From contig JAJDZE010000147.1 in assembly GCA_022824805.1 (NCBI GenBank), forward strand, positions 1 to 61,230: a DNA stretch of 61,230 nt, written 5' to 3'. The notes beneath the pieces were generated by a model. The model did no database searches and had not been told where the DNA came from. It was given only the letters and a program-made list of their open reading frames with translations. Positions 34,038 through 43,816 of the stretch are shown piece after piece. Every line of letters starts with the position of its first letter. Positions within the stretch are counted from its first letter, which is position 1. The stretch comes from Acidimicrobiia bacterium. Lineage in GTDB: Bacteria > Actinomycetota > Acidimicrobiia > Acidimicrobiales > Poriferisodalaceae. Both the position numbers and the translations under genes were made by a program.

Positions 34038-36355
34038 GCATCATCGGCGACTTCTCGAACCTCCAGCTCGACGACACCGGGCCCGAACGCGGCGGCCCGA
34101 ACGGCGCGGGCGGCCCCGGATCTTCGGCACTGCCCGGAGAGTCGGCACGAGCAGAATGGGCCGAGCGATTCGCCTCTGAGACCGGCCGCGCCCCGGCGCC
34201 CAGCACCACGCCCGAAGGCATCGACATCGCGCCGCTGTACGTCGCTGCGGACCTCGACGACCTGTACGACAGCGAACCAGGCGCCAGCGGGAACGGCCTC
34301 GCAGGGCGCACGTACCTCGACGGCTACCCCGGCTTCGCCCCGTATCTGCGCGGCCCGTACCCGACGATGTACACGAACCAGCCGTGGACCATCCGCCAGT
34401 ACGCCGGCTTCTCCACTGCCGAGGACTCCAACGCGTTCTACCGGCGCAACCTGGCAGCGGGGCAGCGCGGCCTGTCGGTTGCCTTTGACCTTGCTACTCA
34501 CCGGGGCTACGACTCGGACCACCCCAGGGTGAGCTCAGACGTGGGCATGGCAGGCGTCGCCATCGACTCGATCCTCGACATGCGCACGCTGTTCGACGGC
34601 ATCCCGCTCGACGCCATGAGCGTTTCGATGACCATGAACGGCGCCGTGCTGCCGGTGCTGGCGCTCTATGTGGTGGCCGCAGAGGAGCAGGGGGTTGCTC
34701 CCGCCCAGCTGACCGGGACCATCCAGAACGACATCCTCAAGGAGTTCATGGTCCGCAACACCTACATCTACCCGCCTCAGCCCTCCATGCGGATCATCAG
34801 CGACATCTTCGAGTTCACCTCCGCCGAAATGCCTCGCTACAACTCGATCTCGATCTCGGGCTATCACATGCAGGAAGCCGGGGCGACCGCCGATCTCGAG
34901 CTGGGCTACACGCTGGCCGACGGCTTGGAGTACCTGCGCTGCGGCATCGGCGCCGGCATGGGCATCGACGATTTCGCCCCGCGCCTGAGCTTCTTCTGGG
35001 GCATCGGCATGGACTTCTTCATGGAAGTCGCCAAGCTGCGGGCCGCCCGGCTGCTGTGGGCCAAGCTGGTCGCCGGCTTCGAGCCCGACAATCCGCGATC
35101 GCTGTCGCTGCGGACGCACTGCCAGACCTCGGGCTGGTCGCTCACGGCCCAGGATCCGTACAACAACGTGGTGCGCACCTGCATCGAGGCCATGGCCGCC
35201 GTCGACGGCCACACCCAGAGCCTGCACACAAACGCTTTCGACGAGGCGCTGGCGTTGCCGAGCGACTTCAGCGCCCGCATCGCCCGCAACACGCAGCTGT
35301 TCCTGCAGCACGAAGCCGGCGCTACCCGGGTCATCGACCCGTGGGGCGGGAGCTACTACGTGGAGCGGCTCACCGCCGAGCTGGCTCAGCGAGCCGCCGC
35401 GCACATCGAAGAAGTCGAGAAGCTCGGCGGCATGGCACGCGCCATCGAGGCCGGCATCCCCAAGATGCGCATCGAAGAAGCCGCCGCCCGCACCCAGGCG
35501 CGGATAGAAGCCGGGCAGCGGACGGTGGTCGGTGTGAACCGCTACCAGTCTGAGCTGGACAACGAGGTCGACATCCTGCGGGTCGACAACGCCGAGGTGC
35601 GCACCGCCCAGCTTGCGAAGCTGGACCGCCTGCGGGCCGAACGAGACGCCGATGCGGTTCGCCACTCGCTGGACAAGCTGCGTGCGGTGGCCCGCAGCGG
35701 TGAGGGCAACCTTCTGGCTGCATCCGTCGACGCGGCGCGCTGCCATGCCACCGTGGGAGAGATCAGCGCTGCGATGGAGGATGCCTTCGGGCGGCACACT
35801 GCCCAGATACGCACGATCAGCGGCGTGTACGGGAGCGAGATGGCTGGCGACAGTTCGGGCGACGATGGCGCCGTCTCGGGCGACCGCAGCAGCCATCCGA
35901 TGGCGGCAGCCGTCGATGCCGTGCGCAACCGGGTTGCCGCGTTCGGGGAGCAGACCGGGCGGCGGCCCCGCATCCTCATCGCGAAGATGGGCCAGGACGG
36001 CCACGACCGGGGCCAGAAAGTGGTGGCCACGGCCTATGCGGATCTCGGTTTCGACGTCGACATCGGCCCGCTGTTCAGCACGCCCGCCGAGACGGCCCGC
36101 CAAGCCGTCGAGAACGACGTCCATGTCGTCGGCGCCTCGTCGCTCGCCGCGGGCCACTTGACGCTGGTGCCGGCGCTGCGGGACGCGCTGGCAGATCTCG
36201 GCCGGCCCGACATCCTGATCGTGGTGGGCGGCGTCATCCCTGTGCAGGACTTCGACGCGCTGCGCACGGCCGGCGCAGCCGCGATCTACCCGCCAGGCAC
36301 CGTCATTGCCGAAGCAGCTGCTGAGATGCTGGACCTGCTCGAGCGGGCCGGCTAG
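34034..36355 (+). CDS. mutB: Methylmalonyl-CoA mutase, large (alpha) subunit
   Basis: 773 aa. The substrate-binding N-terminus has [18 protein letters not shown] and [12 protein letters not shown]; the barrel contains [20 protein letters not shown]. The C-terminal cobalamin domain has [15 protein letters not shown], with the D-x-H-x-x-G His ligand of the cobalt. It catalyses the adenosylcobalamin radical rearrangement. It is coupled to mutA, with meaB 700 bases downstream. Confidence 0.95.
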   Translation: MSIIGDFSNLQLDDTGPERGGPNGAGGPGSSALPGESARAEWAERFASETGRAPAPSTTPEGIDIAPLYVAADLDDLYDSEPGASGNGLAGRTYLDGYPGFAPYLRGPYPTMYTNQPWTIRQYAGFSTAEDSNAFYRRNLAAGQRGLSVAFDLATHRGYDSDHPRVSSDVGMAGVAIDSILDMRTLFDGIPLDAMSVSMTMNGAVLPVLALYVVAAEEQGVAPAQLTGTIQNDILKEFMVRNTYIYPPQPSMRIISDIFEFTSAEMPRYNSISISGYHMQEAGATADLELGYTLADGLEYLRCGIGAGMGIDDFAPRLSFFWGIGMDFFMEVAKLRAARLLWAKLVAGFEPDNPRSLSLRTHCQTSGWSLTAQDPYNNVVRTCIEAMAAVDGHTQSLHTNAFDEALALPSDFSARIARNTQLFLQHEAGATRVIDPWGGSYYVERLTAELAQRAAAHIEEVEKLGGMARAIEAGIPKMRIEEAAARTQARIEAGQRTVVGVNRYQSELDNEVDILRVDNAEVRTAQLAKLDRLRAERDADAVRHSLDKLRAVARSGEGNLLAASVDAARCHATVGEISAAMEDAFGRHTAQIRTISGVYGSEMAGDSSGDDGAVSGDRSSHPMAAAVDAVRNRVAAFGEQTGRRPRILIAKMGQDGHDRGQKVVATAYADLGFDVDIGPLFSTPAETARQAVENDVHVVGASSLAAGHLTLVPALRDALADLGRPDILIVVGGVIPVQDFDALRTAGAAAIYPPGTVIAEAAAEMLDLLERAG

Positions 36356-36362
36356 CACTCCA

Positions 36363-36383
36363 CCACCGCTGGCTCAGCGGTGG
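36363..36383. terminator. Bidirectional terminator between mutB and the PH-domain gene
   Basis: CCACCGCT-GGCTC-AGCGGTGG is a perfect 8-bp stem with a 5-base loop between convergent genes; it overlaps the stop of the reverse-strand gene. No U-tract. Confidence 0.55.
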
Positions 36384-36955
36384 CGACGCCCCACGTTGCG
36401 GACCTTCTTCTTGGCCCGAGAAGAGCGGTACGCGGTGCTGGAAGCCGCTCGCATGCCGCGCGGCGCAGCGGCGAGCCGTGCATCGGCGTCTTCCAGGTGG
36501 TTGTGGTAGCGGCGGTGCACCCACAGCTTCTCGTCGCCGACGACGATCTGCCCCCACGCCGAGCCGCGGATGTCGAACGGCGCTGTGCGCTCGATGCGGT
36601 CGAGCAGCTCGACCGGCTTGGCGGGCCTCAGCGCCCGGGTGCGCATGACCACGATGTCGGCATCGGTCAGCGCGAGCAGGCGGTAACGCGACATCGTCAG
36701 CACCGCCGCTGTCGCGAAAAATGTCGTGGAGATCAGGCTGACCTGCACCCACGGCAGGTCCACCGTCAGCACGATGCCTGCCAGCGCCGCCACACCGATC
36801 ACCAGCAAGGAGAAGGGGTGCAGCCCGCCCTGCGCCGGCACGAGTGCGTGCAGGTGGTCGCCTTGGTTCAGGTACTGCTCGGCGAGGTGAGACCGATCCC
36901 CCGTGCGCATCCGCTTCAGCAAACCCACCGAGACATTCTGCCCGAAATGGGGCAC
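36374..36955 (-). CDS. Membrane protein with PH-like (bPH2/DUF304) domain
   Basis: 193 aa. Two adjacent transmembrane segments (PFSLLVIGVAALAGIVLTV and VSLISTTFFATAAVLTM) are followed by YRLLALTDADIVVMRTRALRP and a PH-like sheet (ERTAPFDIRGSAWGQIVVG), then a very basic C-terminus (RSSRAKKKVRNVGRRHR). Function unknown. Start GTG 36955 has no clear ribosome site; ATG 36910 is an alternative. Confidence 0.7.
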   Translation of the reverse strand: MPHFGQNVSVGLLKRMRTGDRSHLAEQYLNQGDHLHALVPAQGGLHPFSLLVIGVAALAGIVLTVDLPWVQVSLISTTFFATAAVLTMSRYRLLALTDADIVVMRTRALRPAKPVELLDRIERTAPFDIRGSAWGQIVVGDEKLWVHRRYHNHLEDADARLAAAPRGMRAASSTAYRSSRAKKKVRNVGRRHR

Positions 36956-37040
36956 AGTCCGAACGAGACAGCCGCCTGAGGGAGACAGCCCGACAGATGA
37001 ACGGGCTCAGCAGCCGGCAGGCCGCCACCGCGGCTCCCGG

Positions 37041-37046
37041 TACCTT
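37041..37046 (+). promoter_or_regulatory. Leaderless -10 box for meaB
   Basis: TACCTT, 7 bases before ATG 37054. Confidence 0.5.
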
Positions 37047-37053
37047 GCTCCTG

Positions 37054-38040
37054 ATGGCCCGAGTCGATGTCGCTGAACTTGCCGCCGACGTGCGTGCCTG
37101 CGACCGCGCTGCCATCGGCCGGGCGATCACGCTGGTCGAATCTCGCCGCCCTGCCGATGCAGAGTCGGCACAAGCCCTGCTCGGCCGACTGCTGCCCCAC
37201 AGCGGCGGAGCGCATCGCGTCGGCATCACCGGCGTGCCCGGTGTGGGCAAGAGCACGCTCATCGAAACGCTCGGCACCACGCTGACAGGGCGAGGGCACC
37301 ATGTGGCGGTACTGGCCGTCGACCCCACCTCGGCGCTGCACGGCGGCTCCATCCTGGGCGACAAGACCCGCATGACGGCCCTGGCAAATGACCCGGCGGC
37401 CTTTGTGCGACCGTCCCCGACGTCAGGCGAGCTCGGCGGCGTGACCAGAGTGACCCGCGAGACGATCCTGGTGCTCGAAGCGGCAGGTTTCGACATCGTG
37501 CTCGTGGAGACCGTGGGCGTCGGCCAGTCAGAGACCGCCGTGGCCGACATGGTCGACTTCTTCATCGTGCTCATGCTGGCCGGCGCCGGCGACGACCTGC
37601 AGGGCATCAAGAAGGGCATCCTCGAGATCGCGGATCTGATCGCGGTCAACAAGGCCGACGGAGACAACGTCGAGCGGTCCGCCAACGCGGCACGCGACTA
37701 CCAGCTGGCGCTGCACATGACCCAGCCCGCCTCGCCGACGTGGACCCCCCCGGTGATCACCTGCTCAGGCCTGACCGCAGACGGCCTCGAGACGCTGTGG
37801 GACCATGTGGCCGAGCACCGTCGGCTCATGGTGGCATCGGGCGAGCTGGCAGCCCGCCGGGCGGACCAGCGGGTGCGCTGGATGCGCGCGATGCTCACCG
37901 AGCGCATGCGCGCACGGCTGGCGACGCGTGCTCAAGACCTGCTGGCCGATCTCGAAGACAAAGTGCGAGCCGACCGTCTGACGCCAACCGCTGCGGCGGA
38001 CCAGCTGATGGCAGCCTTCGACGCAACGACGGAGGCCTAG
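37054..38040 (+). CDS. meaB: Methylmalonyl-CoA mutase-associated GTPase MeaB
   Basis: 328 aa G3E-type P-loop GTPase. GVPGVGKSTLIETLG is the Walker A, ETVGVGQSE the switch II region and NKADGD the base-recognition motif. A C-terminal helical dimerisation arm follows. It gates cofactor loading and protects the mutase. Genes for mutA/mutB lie just upstream on the same strand, separated by the reverse PH-domain gene. Confidence 0.93.
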   Translation: MARVDVAELAADVRACDRAAIGRAITLVESRRPADAESAQALLGRLLPHSGGAHRVGITGVPGVGKSTLIETLGTTLTGRGHHVAVLAVDPTSALHGGSILGDKTRMTALANDPAAFVRPSPTSGELGGVTRVTRETILVLEAAGFDIVLVETVGVGQSETAVADMVDFFIVLMLAGAGDDLQGIKKGILEIADLIAVNKADGDNVERSANAARDYQLALHMTQPASPTWTPPVITCSGLTADGLETLWDHVAEHRRLMVASGELAARRADQRVRWMRAMLTERMRARLATRAQDLLADLEDKVRADRLTPTAAADQLMAAFDATTEA

Positions 38041-38048
38041 CGAGGCGT

Positions 38049-38103
38049 TCTCGTCGAAGGCGACCTCGCCTAGAAGTCCTCGTCGAAGGCGACCTCGCCT
38101 TCG
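38049..38103. repeat. Tandem duplication of the nrdB 3' end
   Basis: CTCGTCGAAGGCGACCTCGC occurs at 38050-38069 and again at 38083-38102, period 33. The second copy encodes the last residues of NrdB (GEVAFDEDF); the first lies beyond the stop. Confidence 0.85.
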
Positions 38104-39182
38104 ATGCCCACCTGGTAGCTGGCGACCGTGCGCTCGAAGAAATTCGTGAGTTCCTGCACGTCCTGCAGTTCCATGAACGAGAAGGGATTCTTCGAGTCGT
38201 ACTCCTTGGCGAGACCGAGCTGGGCGAGCCGCTGGTCGGCCACGAACTCCAGATACGCCCGGGTGTCGGTCACCGACATCCCCGCCACGCCTCCGGACAG
38301 CACATCGTGCGCGAACTGCGTCTCGACGTCGACCGCCTCGGTGATCATCTGCCGGATCCGGTCAGCGAGATCCTGGTCGAACAGCTCGGGTTCCTCGGCC
38401 CGGATCGTGCGGACCACCTCGAAGGCGAAGTTCATGTGCGCCGACTCGTCCCGGAACACCCAATTCGTGCCGGCCGCCAGCCCGTTCAGCAGGCCCTTCG
38501 ACCGCAGGAAATACACGTAGGCAAAGGCTGCGAAAAAGAAGAGCCCCTCGATGCACGCAGCGAAACAGATGAGGTTCAGCACGAAGGCCTTGCGGTGCTC
38601 CGCGGCGGAGAGCCGGTCGAGCGACCACACGCTGTCCATCCAGCGGAAGCAGAAATCTGCCTTGGCGGCAATCGAGGGAATGTTCTCGATGGCTGAGAAC
38701 GCCGCAGACCGCTCGCTCAGGTCCGGGATGTAGTGGTCGAGCAGCGTCAGGTAGAACTGCACGTGCAGCGCTTCCTCGTAGAGCTGCCGGCTCAGGTACA
38801 TGCGAGCTTCGGGGCTGTTGATGTGCTGGTAGAGGTTCAGCACCAAGTTGTTGGCGACGATCGAGTCGCCGGTGGCGAAGAACGCCACCAGCCGGTTGAT
38901 GAGGTGCCGCTCGGCGGGCGCCAGCTTGCGGTTGAGGTCGACGATGTCGTCGGAGAAATCGATCTCCTCCACCGTCCACGTGTTGCGGATGGCGTCGCGG
39001 TACATGTCGAAGAACTGCGGGTACCGCATCGGCCGCAGCGTCAGCTCGAAGCCAGGGTCGAGGATGCTGCCGCTGCGGACGCCGGTTTCGACGCCCGGGT
39101 CGGCCTGCGATCGGCCGTCTGGAAGCGGCAGGGTCGGAAGCGGCTCGGGCGTGAATTCGGGCGCTGTCTGCACGAGTGCCAT
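38070..39182 (-). CDS. nrdB: Class Ia ribonucleotide reductase, beta subunit
   Basis: 370 aa diiron protein. LYEEALHVQFY contains Glu-x2-His and the radical Tyr four residues after the His, as in E. coli NrdB; NWVFRDESAHMNFAFEV supplies the second ExxH. The C-terminal peptide (EGEVAFDEDF) would dock on NrdA. AGAGGA precedes ATG 39182, 50 bases after nrdA. Confidence 0.93.
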   Translation of the reverse strand: MALVQTAPEFTPEPLPTLPLPDGRSQADPGVETGVRSGSILDPGFELTLRPMRYPQFFDMYRDAIRNTWTVEEIDFSDDIVDLNRKLAPAERHLINRLVAFFATGDSIVANNLVLNLYQHINSPEARMYLSRQLYEEALHVQFYLTLLDHYIPDLSERSAAFSAIENIPSIAAKADFCFRWMDSVWSLDRLSAAEHRKAFVLNLICFAACIEGLFFFAAFAYVYFLRSKGLLNGLAAGTNWVFRDESAHMNFAFEVVRTIRAEEPELFDQDLADRIRQMITEAVDVETQFAHDVLSGGVAGMSVTDTRAYLEFVADQRLAQLGLAKEYDSKNPFSFMELQDVQELTNFFERTVASYQVGIEGEVAFDEDF

Positions 39183-39232
39183 GGGGATCCTCTGTCTGTG
39201 TCAGGTGGTTCGGCCGGGCAGCTCGCGCCGGC

Positions 39233-41683
39233 TCATTCGCAGGCTTCGCAGGTTTCTGGGTTCTCCAGCGAGCACGCCACGGCCTCGGCGGCGGCTGGGT
39301 CGGGCATGGTCGAGACGGTCGCCTGCATGGCAGCGGCGCCGTTGGGCTGGCGCCCGTTGCTGCCCGATGCGGTGTCGGTGGTGGTCTGGTTGATGCGGGT
39401 GGCCGGGCGGGAGCGCAGGTAGTAGGTGGTCTTCAGGCCCGATTTCCAGGCGTGCATGTACATGGAGGACAGCTTCCCGATGTTGGGGCTCTCCATGAAC
39501 AGGTTCAGCGACTGGCTCTGGTCGACGAAGGCGCCGCGCGCTGCGGCCATGTCGATGAGCGCCCGCTGTGGCAGCTCCCACGCCGTGCGGTACACCGAGC
39601 GGAGGTCGTCGGGGATCTCCGCGATGTTCTGCACGGAGCCCTCGGCCATCTTGATCTTGTTGGCCATCGCCTCGCTCCACAGGCCGCGCTGTTGCAGCTC
39701 GCGCACCAGGTAGCGATTGATCTGCATGAACTCGCCCGAGAGCGTCTCGCGCTTGAACAGGTTCGACACCTGCGGCTCGATGCACTCGTAGCAGCCGGCG
39801 ATGGACGCGATGGTGGCTGTGGGCGCAACCGCCACCAGCAGCGAGTTGCGCAGGCCGTGCTGGCCGATCCGCTCTCGCAGCTCTGCCCAGCGCTGGGGCT
39901 GGGACGGCTCGACACCCCACAGATCGAACTGCAGCTGCCCCGCTGCCGCGCGGGTGTCGCCGAACGCCGCATGGGGCCCGTGCTTGCGAGCCAGCTCGCA
40001 GCTCGACCAAACCGCCCAGTAATAGATCTCCTCGGCGATCCGGGCCGCAGTCTCGACCGCCTCGGGCGAGTCGAAGTCGAGGCCGAGTTGGAAGAACACG
40101 TCCTGCAGGCCCATGACGCCGAGCCCGACGGGACGCCAGCGCTCATTCGACCGGGCGGCCTCGGGCGTCGGGTAGTAGTTGATGTCGATGACGCGGTCCA
40201 AGTAGGGCACCGCTGTGCGCACGACCTCGCCCAGTGCCTCGTAGTCAACCCCTCCATCCCGCACGAACTTGGCGAGATTGACCGAGCCGAGATTGCAGAC
40301 CGCCGTCTCGGCGTCGCTGGTGACCTCGAGGATTTCCGTGCACAGGTTCGACAGGTGGATCACGTTGCCGGGCTCGCCGGTCTGGTTGGACTTGGCGTTC
40401 GAGGCGTCCTTGAAGGTCATCCAGCCGTTGCCGGTCTGGGCAAGCGTGCGCATCATGCGGCTGTACAGCTCACGGGCTGACACCTGCCGCTCGTACAAGC
40501 CCGCCGCCTCGGCTTCGCGATACGCATCGGTGAACTCGTCGCCGTACAGATCGGTGAGATGGGGCACCTGCTTGGGATCGAACAGCGACCATTGCCAGTC
40601 GTTCTCGACCCGGCGCATGAACTCGTCGGGCACCCAGTTCGCCAGATTCAGGTTGTGGGTGCGCCGGGCATGGTCGCCGGTGGAATCCTTCAGTTCCAGG
40701 AACTCCTCGATGTCGGCGTGCCACGACTCGAGGTACACGCATGCTGCACCCTTGCGCCGGCCGCCTTGGTTCACCGCCGCCACCGACGAGTCGAGCGTCT
40801 TGAGCCACGGCACGATGCCATTCGACAAGCCGTTGGTGCCGCTGATCAGCGAGCCACGCGACCGCACCCGGTGCCAGCCCACCCCGATGCCGCCGGCGAA
40901 CTTCGACAGCTTGGCGATGTCGGAATAACGGTCGTAGATGCCTTCGAGCGAATCGGTGGGGCTGTCGAGCAGGTAGCACGACGACATCTGCGGGTGGGCC
41001 GTGCCCGAGTTGAACAGCGTGGGCGACGACGGCATGTAGCGCAGGCTGGAGATGAGCTCGTAGAACGAGATGGCCTCTTCGGCCGTCTGCGACAGGCCGC
41101 AGGCCACCCGCAGCAGGAAGTACTGCGGCGTCTCGATAACCGTGCGGCGCTCCGGGTGCCGCAGCAGGTAGCGGTCGTAGACGGTACGAAGCCCGAAGAA
41201 CTCGAAGCCGCCGTTGCGCTCCGGCAGGACGGCATCGTTGAGCTTGCGGGCATTGGCAGCCACGAATGCCACCACATCGGGGTGGATGAGCCCGCACTCG
41301 CCGCCCTCGGAGATGGACTGGCTGAACGAGTAGATGTTCTGGTTCTGGACTTCCTTGTCGATGTAGGTGGCCAGCAAGCGAGCGGCCAGCTTGGAGTAAT
41401 TCGGCTCCTCAGAGATCAGCGCTGCGGCCGTGCGAATCGACAGCTCGTCGAGCTCGGTGGTGGTAGCGCCGTCGTGGAGGCCCGAGATGGTGCGCGTCGC
41501 AACCCGCATGGGGTCGACGCCGGCCAGCTCGGTGGCGCAGCGCTCGACGGCGCGGACGATCTTGTTGACATCCACGGCCTGCATGGAGCCGTCGCGCTTC
41601 TGCACGCGCATGCCGGGGATGTCCTGGCCCGGCTGCGCGGCCTCGTCCGTCGGCGACGGAGGCGCTGCCTCGGTGACGCTCAT
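39233..41683 (-). CDS. nrdA: Class I ribonucleotide reductase, alpha subunit
   Basis: 816 aa. An N-terminal ATP cone (VQKRDGSMQAVDVNKIVRAV) is followed by MSSCYLLD with a redox Cys, the NLCTEI radical Cys, and EGSVQNIAEI; the C-terminal CEACE supplies the shuttle Cys pair. It reduces ribonucleoside diphosphates to deoxy forms. ATG 41683 is chosen because the domain begins soon after it; the frame stays open upstream to 41824 without homology. Confidence 0.95.
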   Translation of the reverse strand: MSVTEAAPPSPTDEAAQPGQDIPGMRVQKRDGSMQAVDVNKIVRAVERCATELAGVDPMRVATRTISGLHDGATTTELDELSIRTAAALISEEPNYSKLAARLLATYIDKEVQNQNIYSFSQSISEGGECGLIHPDVVAFVAANARKLNDAVLPERNGGFEFFGLRTVYDRYLLRHPERRTVIETPQYFLLRVACGLSQTAEEAISFYELISSLRYMPSSPTLFNSGTAHPQMSSCYLLDSPTDSLEGIYDRYSDIAKLSKFAGGIGVGWHRVRSRGSLISGTNGLSNGIVPWLKTLDSSVAAVNQGGRRKGAACVYLESWHADIEEFLELKDSTGDHARRTHNLNLANWVPDEFMRRVENDWQWSLFDPKQVPHLTDLYGDEFTDAYREAEAAGLYERQVSARELYSRMMRTLAQTGNGWMTFKDASNAKSNQTGEPGNVIHLSNLCTEILEVTSDAETAVCNLGSVNLAKFVRDGGVDYEALGEVVRTAVPYLDRVIDINYYPTPEAARSNERWRPVGLGVMGLQDVFFQLGLDFDSPEAVETAARIAEEIYYWAVWSSCELARKHGPHAAFGDTRAAAGQLQFDLWGVEPSQPQRWAELRERIGQHGLRNSLLVAVAPTATIASIAGCYECIEPQVSNLFKRETLSGEFMQINRYLVRELQQRGLWSEAMANKIKMAEGSVQNIAEIPDDLRSVYRTAWELPQRALIDMAAARGAFVDQSQSLNLFMESPNIGKLSSMYMHAWKSGLKTTYYLRSRPATRINQTTTDTASGSNGRQPNGAAAMQATVSTMPDPAAAEAVACSLENPETCEACE

Positions 41684-42064
41684 CTCAGGCCGTCCGATCG
41701 CCCGAGACCGTCCATGTCTGTGGTGCGGACTGCCATTTCCACGAATCTCTCGCTCCCCGCAGCCTGTGCCGTATGCGGCCCGGCTGCCATCCATCCGGCG
41801 AAAATGACACCGGTGTAATTCCACGGATGTGAGGAACAGTTATAGCGCATCGGCCGCAGCATCGGCTTACTCAACCGGAACTGCGGGAATTCCGACCGGC
41901 GGACCGCGCGCCCCCAGTGCGGCGGGCCTCGCCCCGGCGGCTGCGCAGCGAGGGTGGGCGAGTGCCCAAACCCTTGCAGGCGCTGGACATCCGGCTAGGC
42001 GGTGGCGGCCGGCGGCACCCCGGCAACCAGTCCCCGCTCGCGCCGGAGGTGCCACACTTCTGCT
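41684..42064. other. Intergenic region upstream of nrdA and the reductase gene
   Basis: 381 bases between divergent genes. It contains the perfect palindrome ACACCGGTGT (41807-41816), 124 bases upstream of the nrdA start, which could be an operator. I looked for NrdR boxes and for a cobalamin riboswitch and see neither. No convincing coding region. Confidence 0.5.
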
Positions 42065-43303
42065 GTGCCAAATACACCCAATCGCATCGTCATCGTCGGT
42101 GCGTCGCTGGCGGGCGCGCGCGCTGCGCACAGCGTGCGCGCTGCGGGTCATGACGGGCCGCTGACGCTCATCGGCGCCGAGCCCCATCTCCCCTACGACC
42201 GGCCCCCGCTGTCGAAGGAATTCCTGACCGGCGAGGGCGACCCCAGCTCGCTGGCCCTCGACCCAGACGGCGCCTACGACGAGCTCGGCGTGGAGGTCAT
42301 GCTGAGCACTCACGCCGTGGGGCTCGACACCGACGCCCGCACCATCGCAGTGGCCCCAGCGGCAGGCGGCAGTGCCGAGACGGTGCCGTTCGACGGCCTC
42401 GTCATTGCCACCGGCGCAGCGGCGCGGTCGTTGCCTGGCACCGAGGGTGTCAGGGGCGTGCACACGCTGCGGACGCTCGACGACGCGGCGGCGATCCGTG
42501 AAGGTCTCGTCGCAGGTGCACGAGTTGCGGTGGTAGGCGGAGGCTTCATCGGCGCCGAAACAGCAGCCTCGGCCAGGGCCCGCGGCTGCGAGGTCACCGT
42601 GATCGAGGCGGCCCGCGCACCGCTGGTGCGCGGACTCGGCGCGGAGATGGGCACGCGGGTCGGCGCGCTGCACGGCCACAACGGTGTGGAACTGCGGCTG
42701 GGCGTCGGCGTGGACGGCGTGCTGGGAACCGACCGGGTGGAAGCAGTTGCCATGGCAGACGGCAGCCGGATCCCCGCCGACCTGGTGGTGGTGGGCATCG
42801 GGGTCGTGCCGAACACGGCTTGGCTGGACGGCTCGGGACTGCAGATCGACAACGGCGTGGTCTGCGACGAAACGCTGTGCTGCGGCCCCCCGGGCATCTA
42901 TGCGGTGGGCGACGTGGCGCGTGCGCCCAATGGCTGGCTGGGGCCGTTGGAGGGCTCGGCGCCGGTTCGGGTAGAGCACTGGACAGCAGCAGTCGAGCAC
43001 GGCATGGCAGTGGGCCGCAACCTGGTGGCCCCCGCGGAGGCTCAGCCCTACAACTCGGTGCCATTTGTCTGGTCGGATCAATATGACGCTCGCATCCAGA
43101 TCGCCGGGCATCCCGACGCCGACGACGACGTGGAGGTGCTGGTCGGCTCAGGCCGTTCCTTCCTGGCCGGATACCGGCGCAACGGCCGTCTGAGTGCAGT
43201 CATGGCGCTCGACGCGATCAGGCCCTTCGTGCGCTTCCGCCGGCTCTTGGCCTCGCACCCTTCGTGGGACGAGGCACTGGAACTGGCGGCCACTCTGAAC
43301 TGA
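42065..43303 (+). CDS. FAD-dependent ferredoxin reductase-like oxidoreductase
   Basis: 412 aa. IVIVGASLAGARAAHSVR binds FAD, YDRPPLSKEFL is the family hallmark, VAVVGGGFIGAETAASARARG binds NAD(P)H and GIYAVGDVA closes the FAD site. This group reduces ferredoxins or rubredoxins that feed P450s or Rieske oxygenases. It could serve the Rieske oxygenase elsewhere in the window, but nothing links them directly. GTG 42065 is the likeliest start. Confidence 0.88.
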   Translation: MPNTPNRIVIVGASLAGARAAHSVRAAGHDGPLTLIGAEPHLPYDRPPLSKEFLTGEGDPSSLALDPDGAYDELGVEVMLSTHAVGLDTDARTIAVAPAAGGSAETVPFDGLVIATGAAARSLPGTEGVRGVHTLRTLDDAAAIREGLVAGARVAVVGGGFIGAETAASARARGCEVTVIEAARAPLVRGLGAEMGTRVGALHGHNGVELRLGVGVDGVLGTDRVEAVAMADGSRIPADLVVVGIGVVPNTAWLDGSGLQIDNGVVCDETLCCGPPGIYAVGDVARAPNGWLGPLEGSAPVRVEHWTAAVEHGMAVGRNLVAPAEAQPYNSVPFVWSDQYDARIQIAGHPDADDDVEVLVGSGRSFLAGYRRNGRLSAVMALDAIRPFVRFRRLLASHPSWDEALELAATLN

Positions 43304-43339
43304 TGAGCGTTTGAGCGCGGCCCGAACTGCGCGCAGTGC

Positions 43340-43711
43340 TCAGGTGACGGTCTGATCTACCTCGTCACGCTCGGCATAGAAGCTCATCAGACCGGCGATC
43401 TCGGCCATCTCGGGGATCGGATCGGGATAGGTCCACACGACGTCGTCGTGACTCTGACCGTTGACTGCTACTGACCAGTAGCTGGCATCGCCCTTCCACG
43501 GTCAATGAGTAGACAGCACAGTCGGGTGCAGCAACTCCATCTTCACGTCGGAAACCGGCAGGTAGTGGCGGGGCGGCAGCCGTCCCTCGGTCAGCACTAC
43601 CGCGGCGGTCGAATCGGCCACAACCACGCCATCCACCCGAACGGTGACCCGTCGTGACTCAGGCGCGATCGCGATCTCGGGCTTGCGATGCTCAGTCGCT
43701 GTCTCGCTCAT
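43340..43711 (-). CDS. DUF427 protein with in-frame UGA (candidate selenoprotein)
   Basis: 123 residues if UGA is read through. The N-terminal part (VRVDGVVVADSTAAVVLTE, LPPRHYLPVSDVKMELL) and C-terminal part (PWKGDASYWSV, DDVVWTYPDPIPEMAEIAG) together make one normal DUF427 domain in a single frame. The TGA at 43502-43504 (codon 70) replaces the conserved Cys of the TxCPWKG motif. A hairpin with GGUC loop follows 25 bases later. GGAGG precedes ATG 43711. Either selenocysteine is inserted or a very recent nonsense mutation truncates the protein at 69 residues. DUF427 biochemistry is poorly known. Confidence 0.75.
43467..43504 (-). other. UGA plus SECIS-like hairpin
   Basis: On the reverse strand TGA (43504-43502) is followed after 19 bases by GCTACT-GGTC-AGTAGC (43482-43467): a perfect 6-bp stem with a GGUC loop whose first G is 26 bases after the UGA. 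The 3' arm uses the codons TCA GTA GCA, three A-ending codons in a row in a gene set dominated by G/C-ending ones. Confidence 0.55.
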
Positions 43712-43816
43712 CTGGGCTCCCCTCCGCCGGCAGCGAGTCGCTGCTGGCCACATCATGGCACCACGCTCACTGACCGTGAGGCGTTCGCGGCCCCAGGCGC
43801 CCTGATCGGGCGCGGA

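Noticed and set aside
41684-42064. Cobalamin riboswitch or NrdR box upstream of nrdA
   Set aside because: No B12-box consensus and no pair of NrdR boxes could be found on either strand; only one short palindrome is present.
43326-43337. ACTGCGCGCAGT palindrome as a terminator
   Set aside because: It is self-complementary with no loop and no U-tract; more likely chance in GC-rich sequence.
43502-43711. DUF427 gene as a 69-residue protein
   Set aside because: The downstream half is conserved in the same frame with family-typical residues, so the real gene extends to 43340 or is very recently broken.
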